Assembly (NCBI RefSeq): GCF_010730355.1
Contig: NZ_AP022576.1
Coordinates: forward strand, 868,001 to 932,000
Origin: Mycobacterium florentinum
GTDB lineage: Bacteria > Actinomycetota > Actinomycetes > Mycobacteriales > Mycobacteriaceae
Direction of reading: 5' to 3'
DNA: 64,000 nucleotides
Shown: piece by piece, positions 1 through 9,153 of the stretch
How the letters are laid out: each line of letters starts with the position of its first letter
Position numbering within the stretch: position 1 is the first letter of the stretch
The notes under the pieces: generated by a model
The model's database searches: none
What the model was told of the DNA's origin: nothing
What the model saw: only the letters and a program-made list of their open reading frames with translations
Made by a program: the position numbers and the translations under genes

Positions 1-115
1 CCGAGACGTAGCGCACTAACACTTCGTTCGCACGGGGTTCATCGACGTCCACCTCGACGATGTCCCACTCCCCGGGCGCTTCGAACAGCACCGCGGCTCT
101 GGATTTTATGCTCAT
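1..115 (-). CDS. Zn-type alcohol dehydrogenase, N-terminal end only (runs off window)
   Basis: The first 38 codons of a gene that continues beyond base 1. The N-terminus (MSIKSRAAVLFEAPGEW, then a DVDEPRANEVLVRYVS-like stretch) is the opening beta-strand pattern of the GroES-like fold of medium-chain Zn alcohol dehydrogenases, and resembles the mycothiol/NDMA-dependent group found in mycobacterial catabolic clusters. The Zn ligands and the Rossmann domain are not in the window, so substrate and subgroup cannot be judged. The ATG at 115 has only a weak purine-rich leader. It is the last visible gene of the leftward operon that starts near 8.3 kb, where an alcohol dehydrogenase beside aldehyde dehydrogenases fits alcohol-to-acid oxidation. 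Confidence 0.75.
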   Translation of the reverse strand, partial: MSIKSRAAVLFEAPGEWDIVEVDVDEPRANEVLVRYVS

Positions 116-131
116 CTGATAGCCGCCTTTG

Positions 132-194
132 CTATTCGAAGCCAACCCGTTTCATCGCCTCGTAAAACGACAAGGTTCCAAACTTGACTGTCAT
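132..194 (-). CDS. possible 20-residue peptide with a strong ribosome binding site
   Basis: A tiny open frame (MTVKFGTLSFYEAMKRVGFE) lies between the ferredoxin and alcohol dehydrogenase genes. Its ATG is preceded by a perfect AAGGAGG six bases upstream (plus-strand 201-207), the best Shine-Dalgarno in this operon. No known family is recognised. It may be a real small protein, a leader peptide coupling translation to the dehydrogenase 16 bp downstream, or the remnant start of a lost gene whose ribosome binding site survives. Confidence 0.4.
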   Translation of the reverse strand: MTVKFGTLSFYEAMKRVGFE

Positions 195-222
195 CACGAT
201 CCTCCTTGAAGGGAATTGCGCG

Positions 223-414
223 TCATTCCAACGTGATTGCCTGCTCAGGACAGCTGAATCCTGCCTCTTGCACGTCGGCGAGATCGGTTGGGTCGATCTC
301 TTCGACGAGAATCTGACTGATGCCGTCGTCGCCGACTGCGAAGACTTGCGGTGCGATGATCTCGCAGCGCCCATGGCCGTGGCAGCGCTGCGCATCGACG
401 AAGGCTCTGGTCAC
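223..414 (-). CDS. 3Fe-4S type ferredoxin, P450 partner
   Basis: A 63-residue protein with the CxxxxxC...C-P-E spacing of mycobacterial [3Fe-4S]/[4Fe-4S] ferredoxins: a first cluster motif around CHGHGRC (residues 11-17) and a distal Cys in SCPEQAI near residue 55. It should pass single electrons to a cytochrome P450, and a P450 gene lies two genes upstream in the same operon. The start is taken as GTG at 414 because this gives the usual family length and a 4-bp GTGA overlap with the aldehyde dehydrogenase stop, a sign of translational coupling. Longer upstream frames only read through the aldehyde dehydrogenase gene. Confidence 0.88.
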   Translation of the reverse strand: MTRAFVDAQRCHGHGRCEIIAPQVFAVGDDGISQILVEEIDPTDLADVQEAGFSCPEQAITLE

Positions 415-1976
415 CGCCGGCCCTCCTTCGGGCGTCTGGCCAGCCGGCGCCCCCAGTCGTGTGCGCCCGTGAGCCGCACGAGCCGCGCTATTACGGTGCT
501 GGTGCGCCGCCGGTACGGGTACCACAGTGGCTCGGCCGGCAGCTGGACGCGCTCGGACAGCACCGTCTTGGGCCGGCAGAACTTCAACATGCCTGCAGCT
601 CCGTCGAATCGCTGTCCCAAACCGGACTGTTTCCAACCGCTCATCGGCGTCGTCATCTGAAAAGTGGTCGCCAGCGCATTGTTGACATTGACCGCGCCGG
701 CCTCGATGCGCCGCGAAAGGCATTGCGCGCGTGCACGATCACGCGTCCATAAACTGGACCCCAGTCCGTAGACGGAATCGTTGGTCAGATCGATCGCTTG
801 GTCTTCGGTGTCGACCTTCATGATTGGCAGTGTCGGACCAAAGGTCTCCTCTCGCATGCACAGCATCGAATGGTCCACGTCGGCGAGCACGGTCGGTTCG
901 AAGTACAGGCCTGGCTCGCGGCGCTGCCCTCCGGTGAGCACGCGAGCTCCTTTGGCAACAGCGTCGGCGACATGGCGTTCCACCGTGGCCAGTTGAGCGG
1001 CGGTGGCCATCGCACCCACGTCCGAGGTGAAGCTGCCCGGCGCGTCGGTTCCGTGTCGCAGGCCGTTGACCTGACGCGTAACCAGCTCGACGAATTGGTC
1101 GTATACGTCGGCAACGACGTAGACCCGTTCTACTGAAACGCATATCTGGCCCGAGTTGAACATCGCGCCCCACGCTGCGGCTTTGGCCGCCCGCTCCAGG
1201 TTCGCGTCGGCGCACACGATCATGGCATCTTTGCCGCCCAGCTCCAGGCTGCAAGGGATCAAACGTTCGCCGGCCCGGGTGGCAATCGCGCGCCCGGTGG
1301 CAGTGGAACCGGTGAACATGACCATGTCGACCTCGTCGACTACCGCCTGCCCGGTGTCGCCGTAGCCGTTGACACATCCGAGTATCGGTGGCGCATCGAC
1401 GTCGCGCCATCCGCGTGCTGCGGCGGCCCAGGTCAGCGGTGTGACCTCCGACGGCTTGAATAGCACTGCGGCACCGGCCAGCAGCGCCGCAACTCCGTCC
1501 ATGATGGGGCCGGCCAGCGGACCGTTCCATGGGGTGATCACGCCGACCAACGGATACGGTCGGTATTGAACCGTCAGTTTCTTGGTTAGGTTGGCCAGCC
1601 CGGCCGGCGACACAGCTCGGTCGGCGATGAACGTCGGCGCGTTCTTGACGTAGTAGTTGATGGTGTCGACGGCCATGATGATCTCCAGCGACGCGTCGCC
1701 CCACGATTTGCCCGACTCCGCCTGGATGGTCTCGACGAGGCTGCGTTCGTTGTCGAGGATCCAGTCGAGGAACCTGCGCAGCACCACCCCGCGCTCGCGT
1801 GGACCGCAGGCTTCCCATTCTGGTTGCGCTGCACGCAATTCGGCGGCGATGGCGGCGACTTCGCTGGGGCCGTCCACGGGGACAACACCGACGACGGCCC
1901 CGGTAGCCGGTGATACCACGTCGATACGGGAACGCTGCGCACCCGCTCGTGCGGCAACGGCGGCCTGGGCGCTCAT
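411..1976 (-). CDS. NAD(P)-dependent aldehyde dehydrogenase
   Basis: A 521-residue aldehyde dehydrogenase superfamily protein. The cofactor loop FTGSTATGR is at residues 221-229, the catalytic-base Glu in ELGGKD at about 245, the nucleophilic Cys in GQIC at about 279, the oxyanion Asn in PWNGP at about 151, and the EETFGP motif lies further on. It converts an aldehyde to a carboxylic acid in the cytoplasm. The ATG at 1976 overlaps the P450 stop by 4 bp (ATGA), which fixes the start. The C-terminus has a basic tail of about 40 residues beyond the usual fold, ending RRLARRPKEGRR. It probably oxidises an aldehyde made by the P450 or alcohol dehydrogenase of the operon; the substrate is not predictable. 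Confidence 0.92.
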   Translation of the reverse strand: MSAQAAVAARAGAQRSRIDVVSPATGAVVGVVPVDGPSEVAAIAAELRAAQPEWEACGPRERGVVLRRFLDWILDNERSLVETIQAESGKSWGDASLEIIMAVDTINYYVKNAPTFIADRAVSPAGLANLTKKLTVQYRPYPLVGVITPWNGPLAGPIMDGVAALLAGAAVLFKPSEVTPLTWAAAARGWRDVDAPPILGCVNGYGDTGQAVVDEVDMVMFTGSTATGRAIATRAGERLIPCSLELGGKDAMIVCADANLERAAKAAAWGAMFNSGQICVSVERVYVVADVYDQFVELVTRQVNGLRHGTDAPGSFTSDVGAMATAAQLATVERHVADAVAKGARVLTGGQRREPGLYFEPTVLADVDHSMLCMREETFGPTLPIMKVDTEDQAIDLTNDSVYGLGSSLWTRDRARAQCLSRRIEAGAVNVNNALATTFQMTTPMSGWKQSGLGQRFDGAAGMLKFCRPKTVLSERVQLPAEPLWYPYRRRTSTVIARLVRLTGAHDWGRRLARRPKEGRR

Positions 1977-3154
1977 AGCGTGTCGAAAGTCAGGGGAACG
2001 GTGCGCGGGCCGTTGGACAGTCCGGGTTCCCAAACGATGTCGCGGGGGTCGACGGTCAGGCGCAGATTGGTGATCCGGCTCAAGATGTTTTCCCACGCGA
2101 TGGGGATCTGCAGTCGGGCGAGGTTGGAGCCGACGCAGCGGTGCATGCCCAGGCTGAAGGCCGTATGTGTAGGCCGACGGGATGTGTCGTCGAAGACCAG
2201 GGTGTCAGGGTCGGGGAACCGTGATTCGTCGCGGTTGGCCGAGTCATAGCGCAACAGCAACCGCTGTCCCTTCTTGATGAGCACGCCGGCCAATTCGGTG
2301 TCCTTCGTGGCGACGCGGCCGAAAGTGGCTACCGGCGAGTCAATTCGAAGGAACTCATCGAGGTCTTGGCGGACCCAGTTAGGGTCGCGCAATCGCTGCT
2401 CGAGCCCAGGCTGGGTGGCCATCCGCAGTGCGATCATGCTGATCGCCGCGCGAGTGGTATCGAGACCGCCGAGGAACAAGATGTTCAGCACGCCCAGGCG
2501 CTCGTCCTCGTCCAGGGGTCGGCCGTCGACCTTGCACTCGAGGATTCCTTTGAGCACGGGTGGGGCGTTATCGGGGTCGGCCTTGGCGGTCTCCAGGCGT
2601 TCCATCGAGGCCGCCACCAAGGCCATGAAGTTCTCGGGGCTGCCTTCGTGGGCGCAGCCGATGACAGCTTTGGCGACGCGCTCGCTCTGGTCGGGGCCCA
2701 TGTCGCCCATGACGATGTTCATCAGGATGGTGCCGACGTAGGGGGCTGCGAATTCGTTGACCAGTTCGACGCGGCCGTTGCGCGCCCACACATCCACCAG
2801 GTCAGCGGCCAGCTTGTTCATCATCGGGATGTAGCGGCTCAGGTAGCTGCGGCTGAATAAGGGGTTGAGCATATGGCGCAATGCGGTCTGCAGGGGCGGG
2901 TCGGAATCGATCGGGCAGATCCGCAACGGGATGCCGAATGGGATGGCGTCCTGCGAGGAGAACGTCTCCCAGTCCAGCGCGACTTGTTGGACTTCCTTGA
3001 ACCGGGTCACCAGCCATGTCCCGCCCAGGGCGTCGGTCCATGCCACGGGCTGGTTCTGCCTGGCGTAGCGCATGATCTCGTGGCGGACGTTTTCGTGTTC
3101 GGGCTTGTAGGTGTCCCAGTGCGGCAGCAACTGGGCGAGTTCGGAATCCTTCAT
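1973..3154 (-). CDS. cytochrome P450
   Basis: A 393-residue soluble bacterial P450. The heme-thiolate signature FSLGMHRCVG places the ligand at Cys340. The K-helix ExxR is EFLR (267-270). The I-helix reads GGLDTTR (229-235), with Asp in place of the common Glu before the conserved Thr. The ATG overlaps the upstream ligase stop by one base (TGATG), and the ferredoxin two genes downstream is a plausible redox partner. The role is likely hydroxylation of a hydrophobic substrate or CoA-pathway intermediate. The CYP family cannot be assigned by eye. Confidence 0.93.
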   Translation of the reverse strand: MKDSELAQLLPHWDTYKPEHENVRHEIMRYARQNQPVAWTDALGGTWLVTRFKEVQQVALDWETFSSQDAIPFGIPLRICPIDSDPPLQTALRHMLNPLFSRSYLSRYIPMMNKLAADLVDVWARNGRVELVNEFAAPYVGTILMNIVMGDMGPDQSERVAKAVIGCAHEGSPENFMALVAASMERLETAKADPDNAPPVLKGILECKVDGRPLDEDERLGVLNILFLGGLDTTRAAISMIALRMATQPGLEQRLRDPNWVRQDLDEFLRIDSPVATFGRVATKDTELAGVLIKKGQRLLLRYDSANRDESRFPDPDTLVFDDTSRRPTHTAFSLGMHRCVGSNLARLQIPIAWENILSRITNLRLTVDPRDIVWEPGLSNGPRTVPLTFDTL

Positions 3155-4764
3155 CAGGGTCTCCCTTCGTGGCGCATTGCGATGGAAAGGGCGGCGGGCA
3201 AAGTCCCGTCGATCAGGGCCTGTCTGACTTCGCCGTAGGGGACTTTGAGCAGGGCCGTCTTGGGTAGGGCCGCGGTGAACACGAACGTCTTGGGTACCTT
3301 GAACCGCGCCAGCTCACTGCGAACGAGCGCGGCGAGTTCGCCGGCCAGGTCCTGGCCGGCAGCGACGGTCTCGACCGGTTGCACGGGAACCACTGCGGCG
3401 GTGACCGCCTCGCCCCACTCATCGTCGGGAACACCGACTACCGCCACTTCTGCCACGGCAGGGTGACGTGCCAGCACCTGTTCGACCTCGCGGGAGAATA
3501 CGGTCTCGGCGCCGGTCTTGATCCGGCCGAACAGCCGATCTTTGTAGTAGTAGAACCCGTCAGGGTCGCGATAGCCCAGATCTCCGGAGTGAAACCAGCC
3601 GTTACGCCACGTCCGCGCGGTCAGATCGGGTTTATTCCAATAGGATTGGATGAACATGTCTCCCTGGTAGACCAGCTCACCCACCTGGTTGTCACCGAGG
3701 AATTCGTCGTTCTCGTCGACGATGGCGACCCGCACACCCGGCGCCGGCCGGCCCACCGACGAGGCCCGATGCACCAGCCGTGGATCGGCGACAATGCCGC
3801 GGTAGTCACGGGCCAACAGGGCCAGTGTGACCGCGCCTTCGCTGCTGCCGCCGATTTGGCTGATCTGGGCCGGAGTGAGGGTTAGCAGCAGCGTGGCCAA
3901 TGCCGGAGACACCGCCGAGGAACCGACCAGGAAATGCCGCAGCGACGACACATCGTAGGAGTCCGGATCGGATTTCAGTAGGTCGGCCATCCGCTGCGCG
4001 ATGGTCGGAACCAAGATCGCTACTGTCACCCGGTACTTGGCGATCGCCCGTAGCATCTGTTGGGGGTCAGGCGAACTCAGCACCGTCGGTTGGCCCAACA
4101 GTGCGGCGCACATCGCGATGTACTGGCCGCCACGGTGCACCAACGGCAGCACGTTGATGATGATGTCGTCGGGATCGGACTCGATACTCCACGCCACCGT
4201 CCACGAGTAGTACAGCTCGTTGCGGCTGCTCACCGGGACGCCTTTGGGCTCCCCGGTGGATCCCGAGGTGTACATGATGGAGTAGACCGCTTCGGCGTCG
4301 TGGTGCGACGGCACGGGATCGATGGGCTGCGCGCTGAGCAGCTTCTCGTAAGGCTCCCCCACCCCGGCACCGTCGAGCCCGACCAGGTGTACCGGCCGGT
4401 GTTCGGCGATACTGGTGGCCCGTTCCTCGAAACCGGGTCCTACCAACAGGACTGACACCGCCGCGTCGTCAAACTGGTGCATCATCTCGTTCATCGACGA
4501 GCGGGTCTTCAGTGCCGTATGAATGACTTTCGCCCGCGACGCGGCGAACATCAGCTCGATGTGTTCGGTGCGGTTCTCGGCAAGGACGGCAACGACCTCG
4601 CCGTCGGCCAAGCCGAGATCGCCCCGCAACGCGTGGGCTAACGCGTTGACCCGGCGGTCGATCTCGGCCCACGTCCACGTGTGATCGTTGTGAATATAGG
4701 CGGCCGCCACCGGGTCACGCTCGGCATTAACCCGAGGTAAGTCCCCGACGATCATCCTGCTCAC
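3154..4764 (-). CDS. acyl-CoA synthetase / AMP-forming ligase
   Basis: A 536-residue ANL-superfamily ligase that makes acyl-CoA through an acyl-adenylate. Visible motifs are the P-loop YTSGSTGEPKG, the aromatic-site motif GGSSEGAVT, the hinge region WFHSGDLGYRD, and a C-terminal lysine motif written PKTALLKVPYG where PKTxxGK is usual; the lysine is kept. GTG at 4764 or ATG at 4755 are both possible starts, three bases or so after the MaoC stop. Sitting between a MaoC hydratase and a P450, it probably activates the acid produced by the cluster's aldehyde dehydrogenases. Confidence 0.92.
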   Translation of the reverse strand: MSRMIVGDLPRVNAERDPVAAAYIHNDHTWTWAEIDRRVNALAHALRGDLGLADGEVVAVLAENRTEHIELMFAASRAKVIHTALKTRSSMNEMMHQFDDAAVSVLLVGPGFEERATSIAEHRPVHLVGLDGAGVGEPYEKLLSAQPIDPVPSHHDAEAVYSIMYTSGSTGEPKGVPVSSRNELYYSWTVAWSIESDPDDIIINVLPLVHRGGQYIAMCAALLGQPTVLSSPDPQQMLRAIAKYRVTVAILVPTIAQRMADLLKSDPDSYDVSSLRHFLVGSSAVSPALATLLLTLTPAQISQIGGSSEGAVTLALLARDYRGIVADPRLVHRASSVGRPAPGVRVAIVDENDEFLGDNQVGELVYQGDMFIQSYWNKPDLTARTWRNGWFHSGDLGYRDPDGFYYYKDRLFGRIKTGAETVFSREVEQVLARHPAVAEVAVVGVPDDEWGEAVTAAVVPVQPVETVAAGQDLAGELAALVRSELARFKVPKTFVFTAALPKTALLKVPYGEVRQALIDGTLPAALSIAMRHEGRP

Positions 4765-4767
4765 AGG

Positions 4768-5913
4768 TCAGCCCCCGTTGACTCGCTGCGGCAGCTCTGC
4801 GACAGCAATACCAACGGCGGTTGTCTCACCGTTCTGATTCGTCGCACGGACATTTACCTCGACCAGGGGAGCACCGCCTTCCTCCCACTTGCGGGCGACA
4901 ATGCCCTCACAGGTGGTCAGGTCGCCGACAATGTTGTGGTGGCGCACCTGAACGTTCAGCCGGCGCAGGAATCCGTCATCGCCGATCCAGTTGGTCATCA
5001 GATGTCCGAGCCACGAAATCCGCTCTGGGCCATAGTCATAGGCCGCTGGCACACCAACCCGCTGTGCCAGGTCGTTATCCCAGTGCACGCGCTCCGGCGG
5101 CTCGGGCACGCCCTGCAGATTCGGGATACCCAATGCCGGATGATCACGGAACATCTCGAAGGCCACACCGTGCGCCTTGACATAAAGGCTGCCCCAGCCC
5201 TGGGTGAAGGCGACGAATCCGGTGACGGTGCTGGGGCCCTTGAGAACGATCGGCAGTGTGTCGCCGACGTTCACATCATCGAAGTAAAGGGTGTCCTTAC
5301 CGCGCGGCCGCTCGTTGGCGTAATGCTCAGCGATCTGGGCGATCTCGTCCTGGCTCCAACGGTAAGGCGCAACGTGTTGACGGTCGGCACGCTGCCGAGC
5401 GACCTCACGTTGCGTTCGGATGCACCACGAGTCGGCGCGGCAGATCTCCACGCCATCCTGGTTGACAAACCGAACCTCGTAGATCTGCTGGACCGCGCGG
5501 CCCGAGAACTTGCTCTCCAGATCACGCAACTCCTTGAGTACCGGGAAGGCCTGGATGGTGTCGCCCAAACGTATTGGGTGGCACCAATTCCAGTCGGTAC
5601 CGGCAAACATGGCGTGGACGCCGGGCATCCCGGTGACGTATCCGCTCACCACTCGGTCGAAGGCGTACAGCATCGTGCCCGGTGCGGTCAGGCCGCCCCA
5701 GCGGGAGTCCTTCGCGTAATCGGGGTCGAGCCACAGCGGGTTGGTGTCGCCGATGCCCAGTGCCCAGTGCCGAATCGAGTCCCGGGTGGCCTCGGTGACA
5801 TGCGGGTACGGCCGGTCGAAGGATGAGCCAATTTTTTCCCTCAGCGCGGCCAGCGATTCATCGGTGATGAGCGGAAACTGGGTCGTGCTGACGCCCTCAT
5901 CTGTTGTCGTCAA
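4768..5913 (-). CDS. double-hotdog MaoC-like enoyl-CoA hydratase
   Basis: A 381-residue protein with two hotdog domains. The N-terminal half (about 20-170) carries the hydratase-type motif GIGDTNPLW and the C-terminal half (about 200-375) is a second MaoC/FAS1-dehydratase-like fold. Such fused hydratases take large enoyl-CoA substrates, as in sterol side-chain degradation. The start is read as TTG at 5913 because GAGGAG lies eight bases upstream; a later start would cut into conserved sequence. It is translated as part of the leftward operon, 40 bp after the second aldehyde dehydrogenase. The exact substrate is unknown. Confidence 0.85.
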   Translation of the reverse strand: MTTTDEGVSTTQFPLITDESLAALREKIGSSFDRPYPHVTEATRDSIRHWALGIGDTNPLWLDPDYAKDSRWGGLTAPGTMLYAFDRVVSGYVTGMPGVHAMFAGTDWNWCHPIRLGDTIQAFPVLKELRDLESKFSGRAVQQIYEVRFVNQDGVEICRADSWCIRTQREVARQRADRQHVAPYRWSQDEIAQIAEHYANERPRGKDTLYFDDVNVGDTLPIVLKGPSTVTGFVAFTQGWGSLYVKAHGVAFEMFRDHPALGIPNLQGVPEPPERVHWDNDLAQRVGVPAAYDYGPERISWLGHLMTNWIGDDGFLRRLNVQVRHHNIVGDLTTCEGIVARKWEEGGAPLVEVNVRATNQNGETTAVGIAVAELPQRVNGG

Positions 5914-5953
5914 GTCCGTTGCTCCTCTTTCTATTTCGCATTTTGTTGCCCGT

Positions 5954-7366
5954 CTATGCGCTGCCGGGCCGCCAAATCACTTGCAGCCGAGTGAATTCGT
6001 TCAGGCCCAGCGGCCCGTTCTCCACGCCGATCCCGCTGTGCTTGGCGCCACCGAAAGGAATGTGGGGGGCAAGTGCGAGATGGCTGTTCACCCACGCGGT
6101 GCCGCATTCGAGTCGCTGTGCCAGACCTGCTGCCCGCTCGGGATCGGCGCTCCACACCGATCCCGACAACCCGAAGGACGTCGAGTTGGCCCGTTGCATG
6201 GCATCTTCGGCATCGGTGTAGCCGATGACAGGAATGACCGGACCGAACTGCTCCTCGTCCACGATGCGCACCCCCTCGCTTACGCCTTGGAGCACGGTCA
6301 CCGGGTGGAAGTAACCGCTGTCGGGTGCACTACCTGACAGCGCCCGCGCGCCGTGTGCGACCGCGTCCGCCACGAGACCGACGACGCGCTCGTGTTGGGG
6401 TGCGTTATTGATCGGACCCAGTTGCGAGGAACGTTCGGTACCCACTCCTACTCGCGCCGACCGCGCCCGGTCGGCCAGGGCATCAAAGAAAGCGCCGACG
6501 CGGTTCTGCGGCACATAGAGACGCTTGATGGCCGAACATGCCTGACCGCAATTCATCAACGCGCCCCAGAACAGCTTGTCGGCGATCGCATCCGGCTCGA
6601 CGTCATCGAGGACGATCGCCGGGTCGTTACCGCCGAGCTCGAGCGTGGTGCGCTTGAGGTCACCCGCAGCCGACGCCGCCACCTTGTGCCCGGTGGCGAC
6701 CGATCCGGTAAAGCTGATTTTGCGAACCGCCGGATGTGCCGTCATCGCAGCACCGAGATCGTGGTCGCCGCTGATCACGTTCAGCACGCCGGCCGGCAGG
6801 ATGCCTCGTAGGAGTTCCCCGAGTGCCAGCGTGGCAGTGGGAGTGAACGGAGACGGCTTGAGAACGACCGTGTTGCCCGCGGCCAACGCGGGGGCCAGCT
6901 TCCAGTTGGCGAGAAGGATGGGGAAGTTCCATGGCGTGATGGCAGCCACCACACCGAGCGGCTTGCGGACACCGTCCACCCTTGCCGTGGCGTCGTCGTT
7001 GAGAAGCTCGGTCTCTTGCGCCAGCTTGGCGTAATAGCGAAACCAGTCGGCAGATGAGGTGAATTCATACTTGGCCTGTTTGAGGGGCTTGCCCTGTTCT
7101 GCGGTCAGCACTGCAGCCAAATGCTCTGCCGCGTTCTCCAGGACGGTGGCAACCTCTTCGAGGACTGCACGACGGGTGTCCAGATCTGCCGACCAAACCG
7201 GTAGTGCCGCCGACGCTGACTGCATCGCCTCATCGAGCTGATCGACCGTGCACATCGGCGCCGTCGCCACCGCCTGCGCGGTTGCCGGGTCGAGCACATC
7301 GAACTGCGTGGGCGATGCGACAGACTTGCCACCGATCGTCATGCTGAATTGAGCTAGCGTGCTCAT
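5954..7366 (-). CDS. aldehyde dehydrogenase (second in cluster)
   Basis: A 470-residue aldehyde dehydrogenase with a full catalytic set: FTGSVATGHK for cofactor binding, ELGGNDPAIV with the general-base Glu, NCGQACSAIK with the nucleophilic Cys, and EEQFGP. It belongs to a different branch from the gene at 411-1976, so the cluster has two aldehyde oxidation steps or two substrates. ATG at 7366 is preferred to the adjacent GTG at 7369 because AGGAAGG sits five bases before the ATG. It is second in the leftward operon after the LLM oxidoreductase. Confidence 0.92.
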   Translation of the reverse strand: MSTLAQFSMTIGGKSVASPTQFDVLDPATAQAVATAPMCTVDQLDEAMQSASAALPVWSADLDTRRAVLEEVATVLENAAEHLAAVLTAEQGKPLKQAKYEFTSSADWFRYYAKLAQETELLNDDATARVDGVRKPLGVVAAITPWNFPILLANWKLAPALAAGNTVVLKPSPFTPTATLALGELLRGILPAGVLNVISGDHDLGAAMTAHPAVRKISFTGSVATGHKVAASAAGDLKRTTLELGGNDPAIVLDDVEPDAIADKLFWGALMNCGQACSAIKRLYVPQNRVGAFFDALADRARSARVGVGTERSSQLGPINNAPQHERVVGLVADAVAHGARALSGSAPDSGYFHPVTVLQGVSEGVRIVDEEQFGPVIPVIGYTDAEDAMQRANSTSFGLSGSVWSADPERAAGLAQRLECGTAWVNSHLALAPHIPFGGAKHSGIGVENGPLGLNEFTRLQVIWRPGSA

Positions 7367-7426
7367 CACGACCTTCCTTTTCGGCTGTGTCCCGGTGCGA
7401 TCCGGTGGTGAGCAGGATTCATCGGC

Positions 7427-8278
7427 CTAGTACGCCGCCGCCGGCGTCAGCAGCTCTTCGTAGCGCGCGAGGTACTCGCGGAACTTCTCCTCAGAGTCCA
7501 ACGGCGGCCGGATTACGACGCGCGTGGCACCGGCGCCGACATACTCGGCGATTACCTGCGGTTCGATCCGCTCCAGGCACATCACCGTGATATCCAGTTC
7601 GTCTGGGTCGCGGCCCGCTTCTCCGGCCATCTGCCGCACCCTGACCATCCGCTCCCGTAACTGCCCGGGGTGCGCCAGGGACAGGGGCAGCCATCCATCG
7701 GCGTCCCGGATCACCAGCCTCGACGGATGAATGGTCCCGTACAACACGGGGGGATTCGGTTGCTGAACGGGTTTGGGCCAGGACCAAATTCGCTCGAAAT
7801 CGACCCATTCGCCGCGGAAGCTGGCCTCGTCGTTGGCCCAGATCGCCTTCATGGCGCTGAGGTGCTCGCATGCCCGACGCCATCTGGTGTCGAAATCGAC
7901 GCCGTGGTCGGCCAACTCCTCGCGGTTCCATCCAGATCCCACACCTAGCAGCAACCGCCCGCCCGACAGAACGTCGACCGACGCTATCTGCTTGGCGAGG
8001 ATGATCGGGTCGTGAACAGCGGTCAGCGTGACCGCTGTGCCGAGCAGCAGCTTTTCGGTGGACGCTGCCGCCGCGGTCAGGGTGATGAACGGATCGAACA
8101 GTTTGCTGTACTTGTCAGGCACCACGGGTCCTAACGGCGGGCTGGTGGCGCGGTTTGCTGGTATATGAGTGTGCTCCGGAACCCAAATCGACTCGAAACC
8201 GGCGTCCTCGGCAATCTTCGCCAGTTTGCCGATGTGCACCGACTCGGCTGTCACAAACATGAACAATCCGATGCGCAT
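7427..8278 (-). CDS. LLM-class F420-dependent oxidoreductase
   Basis: A 283-residue luciferase-like TIM barrel. The N-terminus MRIGLFMFVT, the WVPEHTHIP segment and the GVGSGWNREEL motif are typical of mycobacterial F420-dependent oxidoreductases of this class. It would use F420 or FMN for hydride transfer or oxygenation of a cluster intermediate. The start is set at ATG 8278, where the barrel begins, although an in-frame ATG lies 42 bp upstream. It is the first gene of the leftward operon; the shared palindromic promoter element at 8341-8356 is about 65 bp upstream. Confidence 0.88.
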   Translation of the reverse strand: MRIGLFMFVTAESVHIGKLAKIAEDAGFESIWVPEHTHIPANRATSPPLGPVVPDKYSKLFDPFITLTAAAASTEKLLLGTAVTLTAVHDPIILAKQIASVDVLSGGRLLLGVGSGWNREELADHGVDFDTRWRRACEHLSAMKAIWANDEASFRGEWVDFERIWSWPKPVQQPNPPVLYGTIHPSRLVIRDADGWLPLSLAHPGQLRERMVRVRQMAGEAGRDPDELDITVMCLERIEPQVIAEYVGAGATRVVIRPPLDSEEKFREYLARYEELLTPAAAY

Positions 8279-8340
8279 CAATGCGGCCCCATCCCCTTCA
8301 TCGCGGTCAGGATCCATCACGGCCCATCAGGATCTAATGC

Positions 8341-8356
8341 AGTAAAGCACTATACT
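8341..8356 (-). promoter_or_regulatory. cluster operator/promoter copy A (LLM operon)
   Basis: In gene direction it reads AGTATAGTGCTTTACT, an imperfect palindrome with AGTA/TACT ends that contains a -10-like TATAGT. Twenty bases around it (8340-8359) are identical to the copy at 22542-22561. It overlaps the last codons of the upstream membrane-protein gene and would start a transcript about 60 nt before the LLM oxidoreductase. Confidence 0.65.
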
Positions 8357-9153
8357 TTGTTTGTGACAAGCGTCGGCTGCTGGGCAGTTCGTGCCGACGG
8401 CCAACGACGTTCGGCAAAGCGGCTGAGCTGATCCAAGACGTACAAACCCAGCAGGATCGTGATGGTCGAGCCGACATACTTCACCGCCAGGGAAAAATTG
8501 GTGTTGAGCGTGTAGATATGCGGGAATGCGACACCATATGCGGCCAGTTGGCATACGCCGGGAGCGATCAACACCGCGAGCCATTTGCGTACGCCGCGCA
8601 CCTGTGTTTCCAGTAGGGCGATCGCGATCGCGCCCAGCACCGCGCCCAGCGCGTTGATCACGAAGAACGTGGGCTGCATGCCGAGGAACTGGTACGGCTG
8701 GTCCCCGTAGTACACGTAGACGCCGCCAGCGAGGATGGGAAACTCGAATGCCCCATTGCCGATCATGATGATGCCGATGACTCGCCAGAACTGGTTGCGG
8801 GTAACACCTTTGCGCAGCCACAACAGCATCAGACACATCAGGCCGCCGAAGTAGATCGGGTAACACATGACGGCCCACAGTGGGATCGCACGGTCGAACG
8901 AGGTCACGATCGTTATGCCGTCGAGCGGATGGAAGCACATGCCAACAACATTGGTGAACGGCTCGTTCACGCACGCCAACAAGCCACCAAGGATCGCGAC
9001 CGTGAAGAGCGGATCGCGCTTGCGTACCCAGTAGACAAGTGAGGCGATAAGAAAGCCGGCGGCGACCGTAGCCAAACTCACCGTTGACACGAGTTCGGCA
9101 GCGTGGGGCATGTGCATGTCCCACGGAGGTTGGGGGAAGGCCCAATTATCCAT
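8350..9153 (-). CDS. multi-pass membrane protein of unknown function (possibly AveC-like)
   Basis: A 267-residue hydrophobic protein with about seven predicted membrane segments and short charged loops (YWVRKRDP, LLWLRKGVTRNQFWR). There is no cleavable signal or known catalytic motif. Layout and context suggest the spirocyclase AveC-like group often seen in mycobacterial clusters, but this is a weak assignment from overall pattern. ATG at 9153 (MDNWAFPQPPW) gives an 8-bp overlap with the flavoprotein stop; an in-frame GTG lies 18 bp upstream. The stop codon falls inside the shared regulatory palindrome. Confidence 0.8.
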   Translation of the reverse strand: MDNWAFPQPPWDMHMPHAAELVSTVSLATVAAGFLIASLVYWVRKRDPLFTVAILGGLLACVNEPFTNVVGMCFHPLDGITIVTSFDRAIPLWAVMCYPIYFGGLMCLMLLWLRKGVTRNQFWRVIGIIMIGNGAFEFPILAGGVYVYYGDQPYQFLGMQPTFFVINALGAVLGAIAIALLETQVRGVRKWLAVLIAPGVCQLAAYGVAFPHIYTLNTNFSLAVKYVGSTITILLGLYVLDQLSRFAERRWPSARTAQQPTLVTNKV

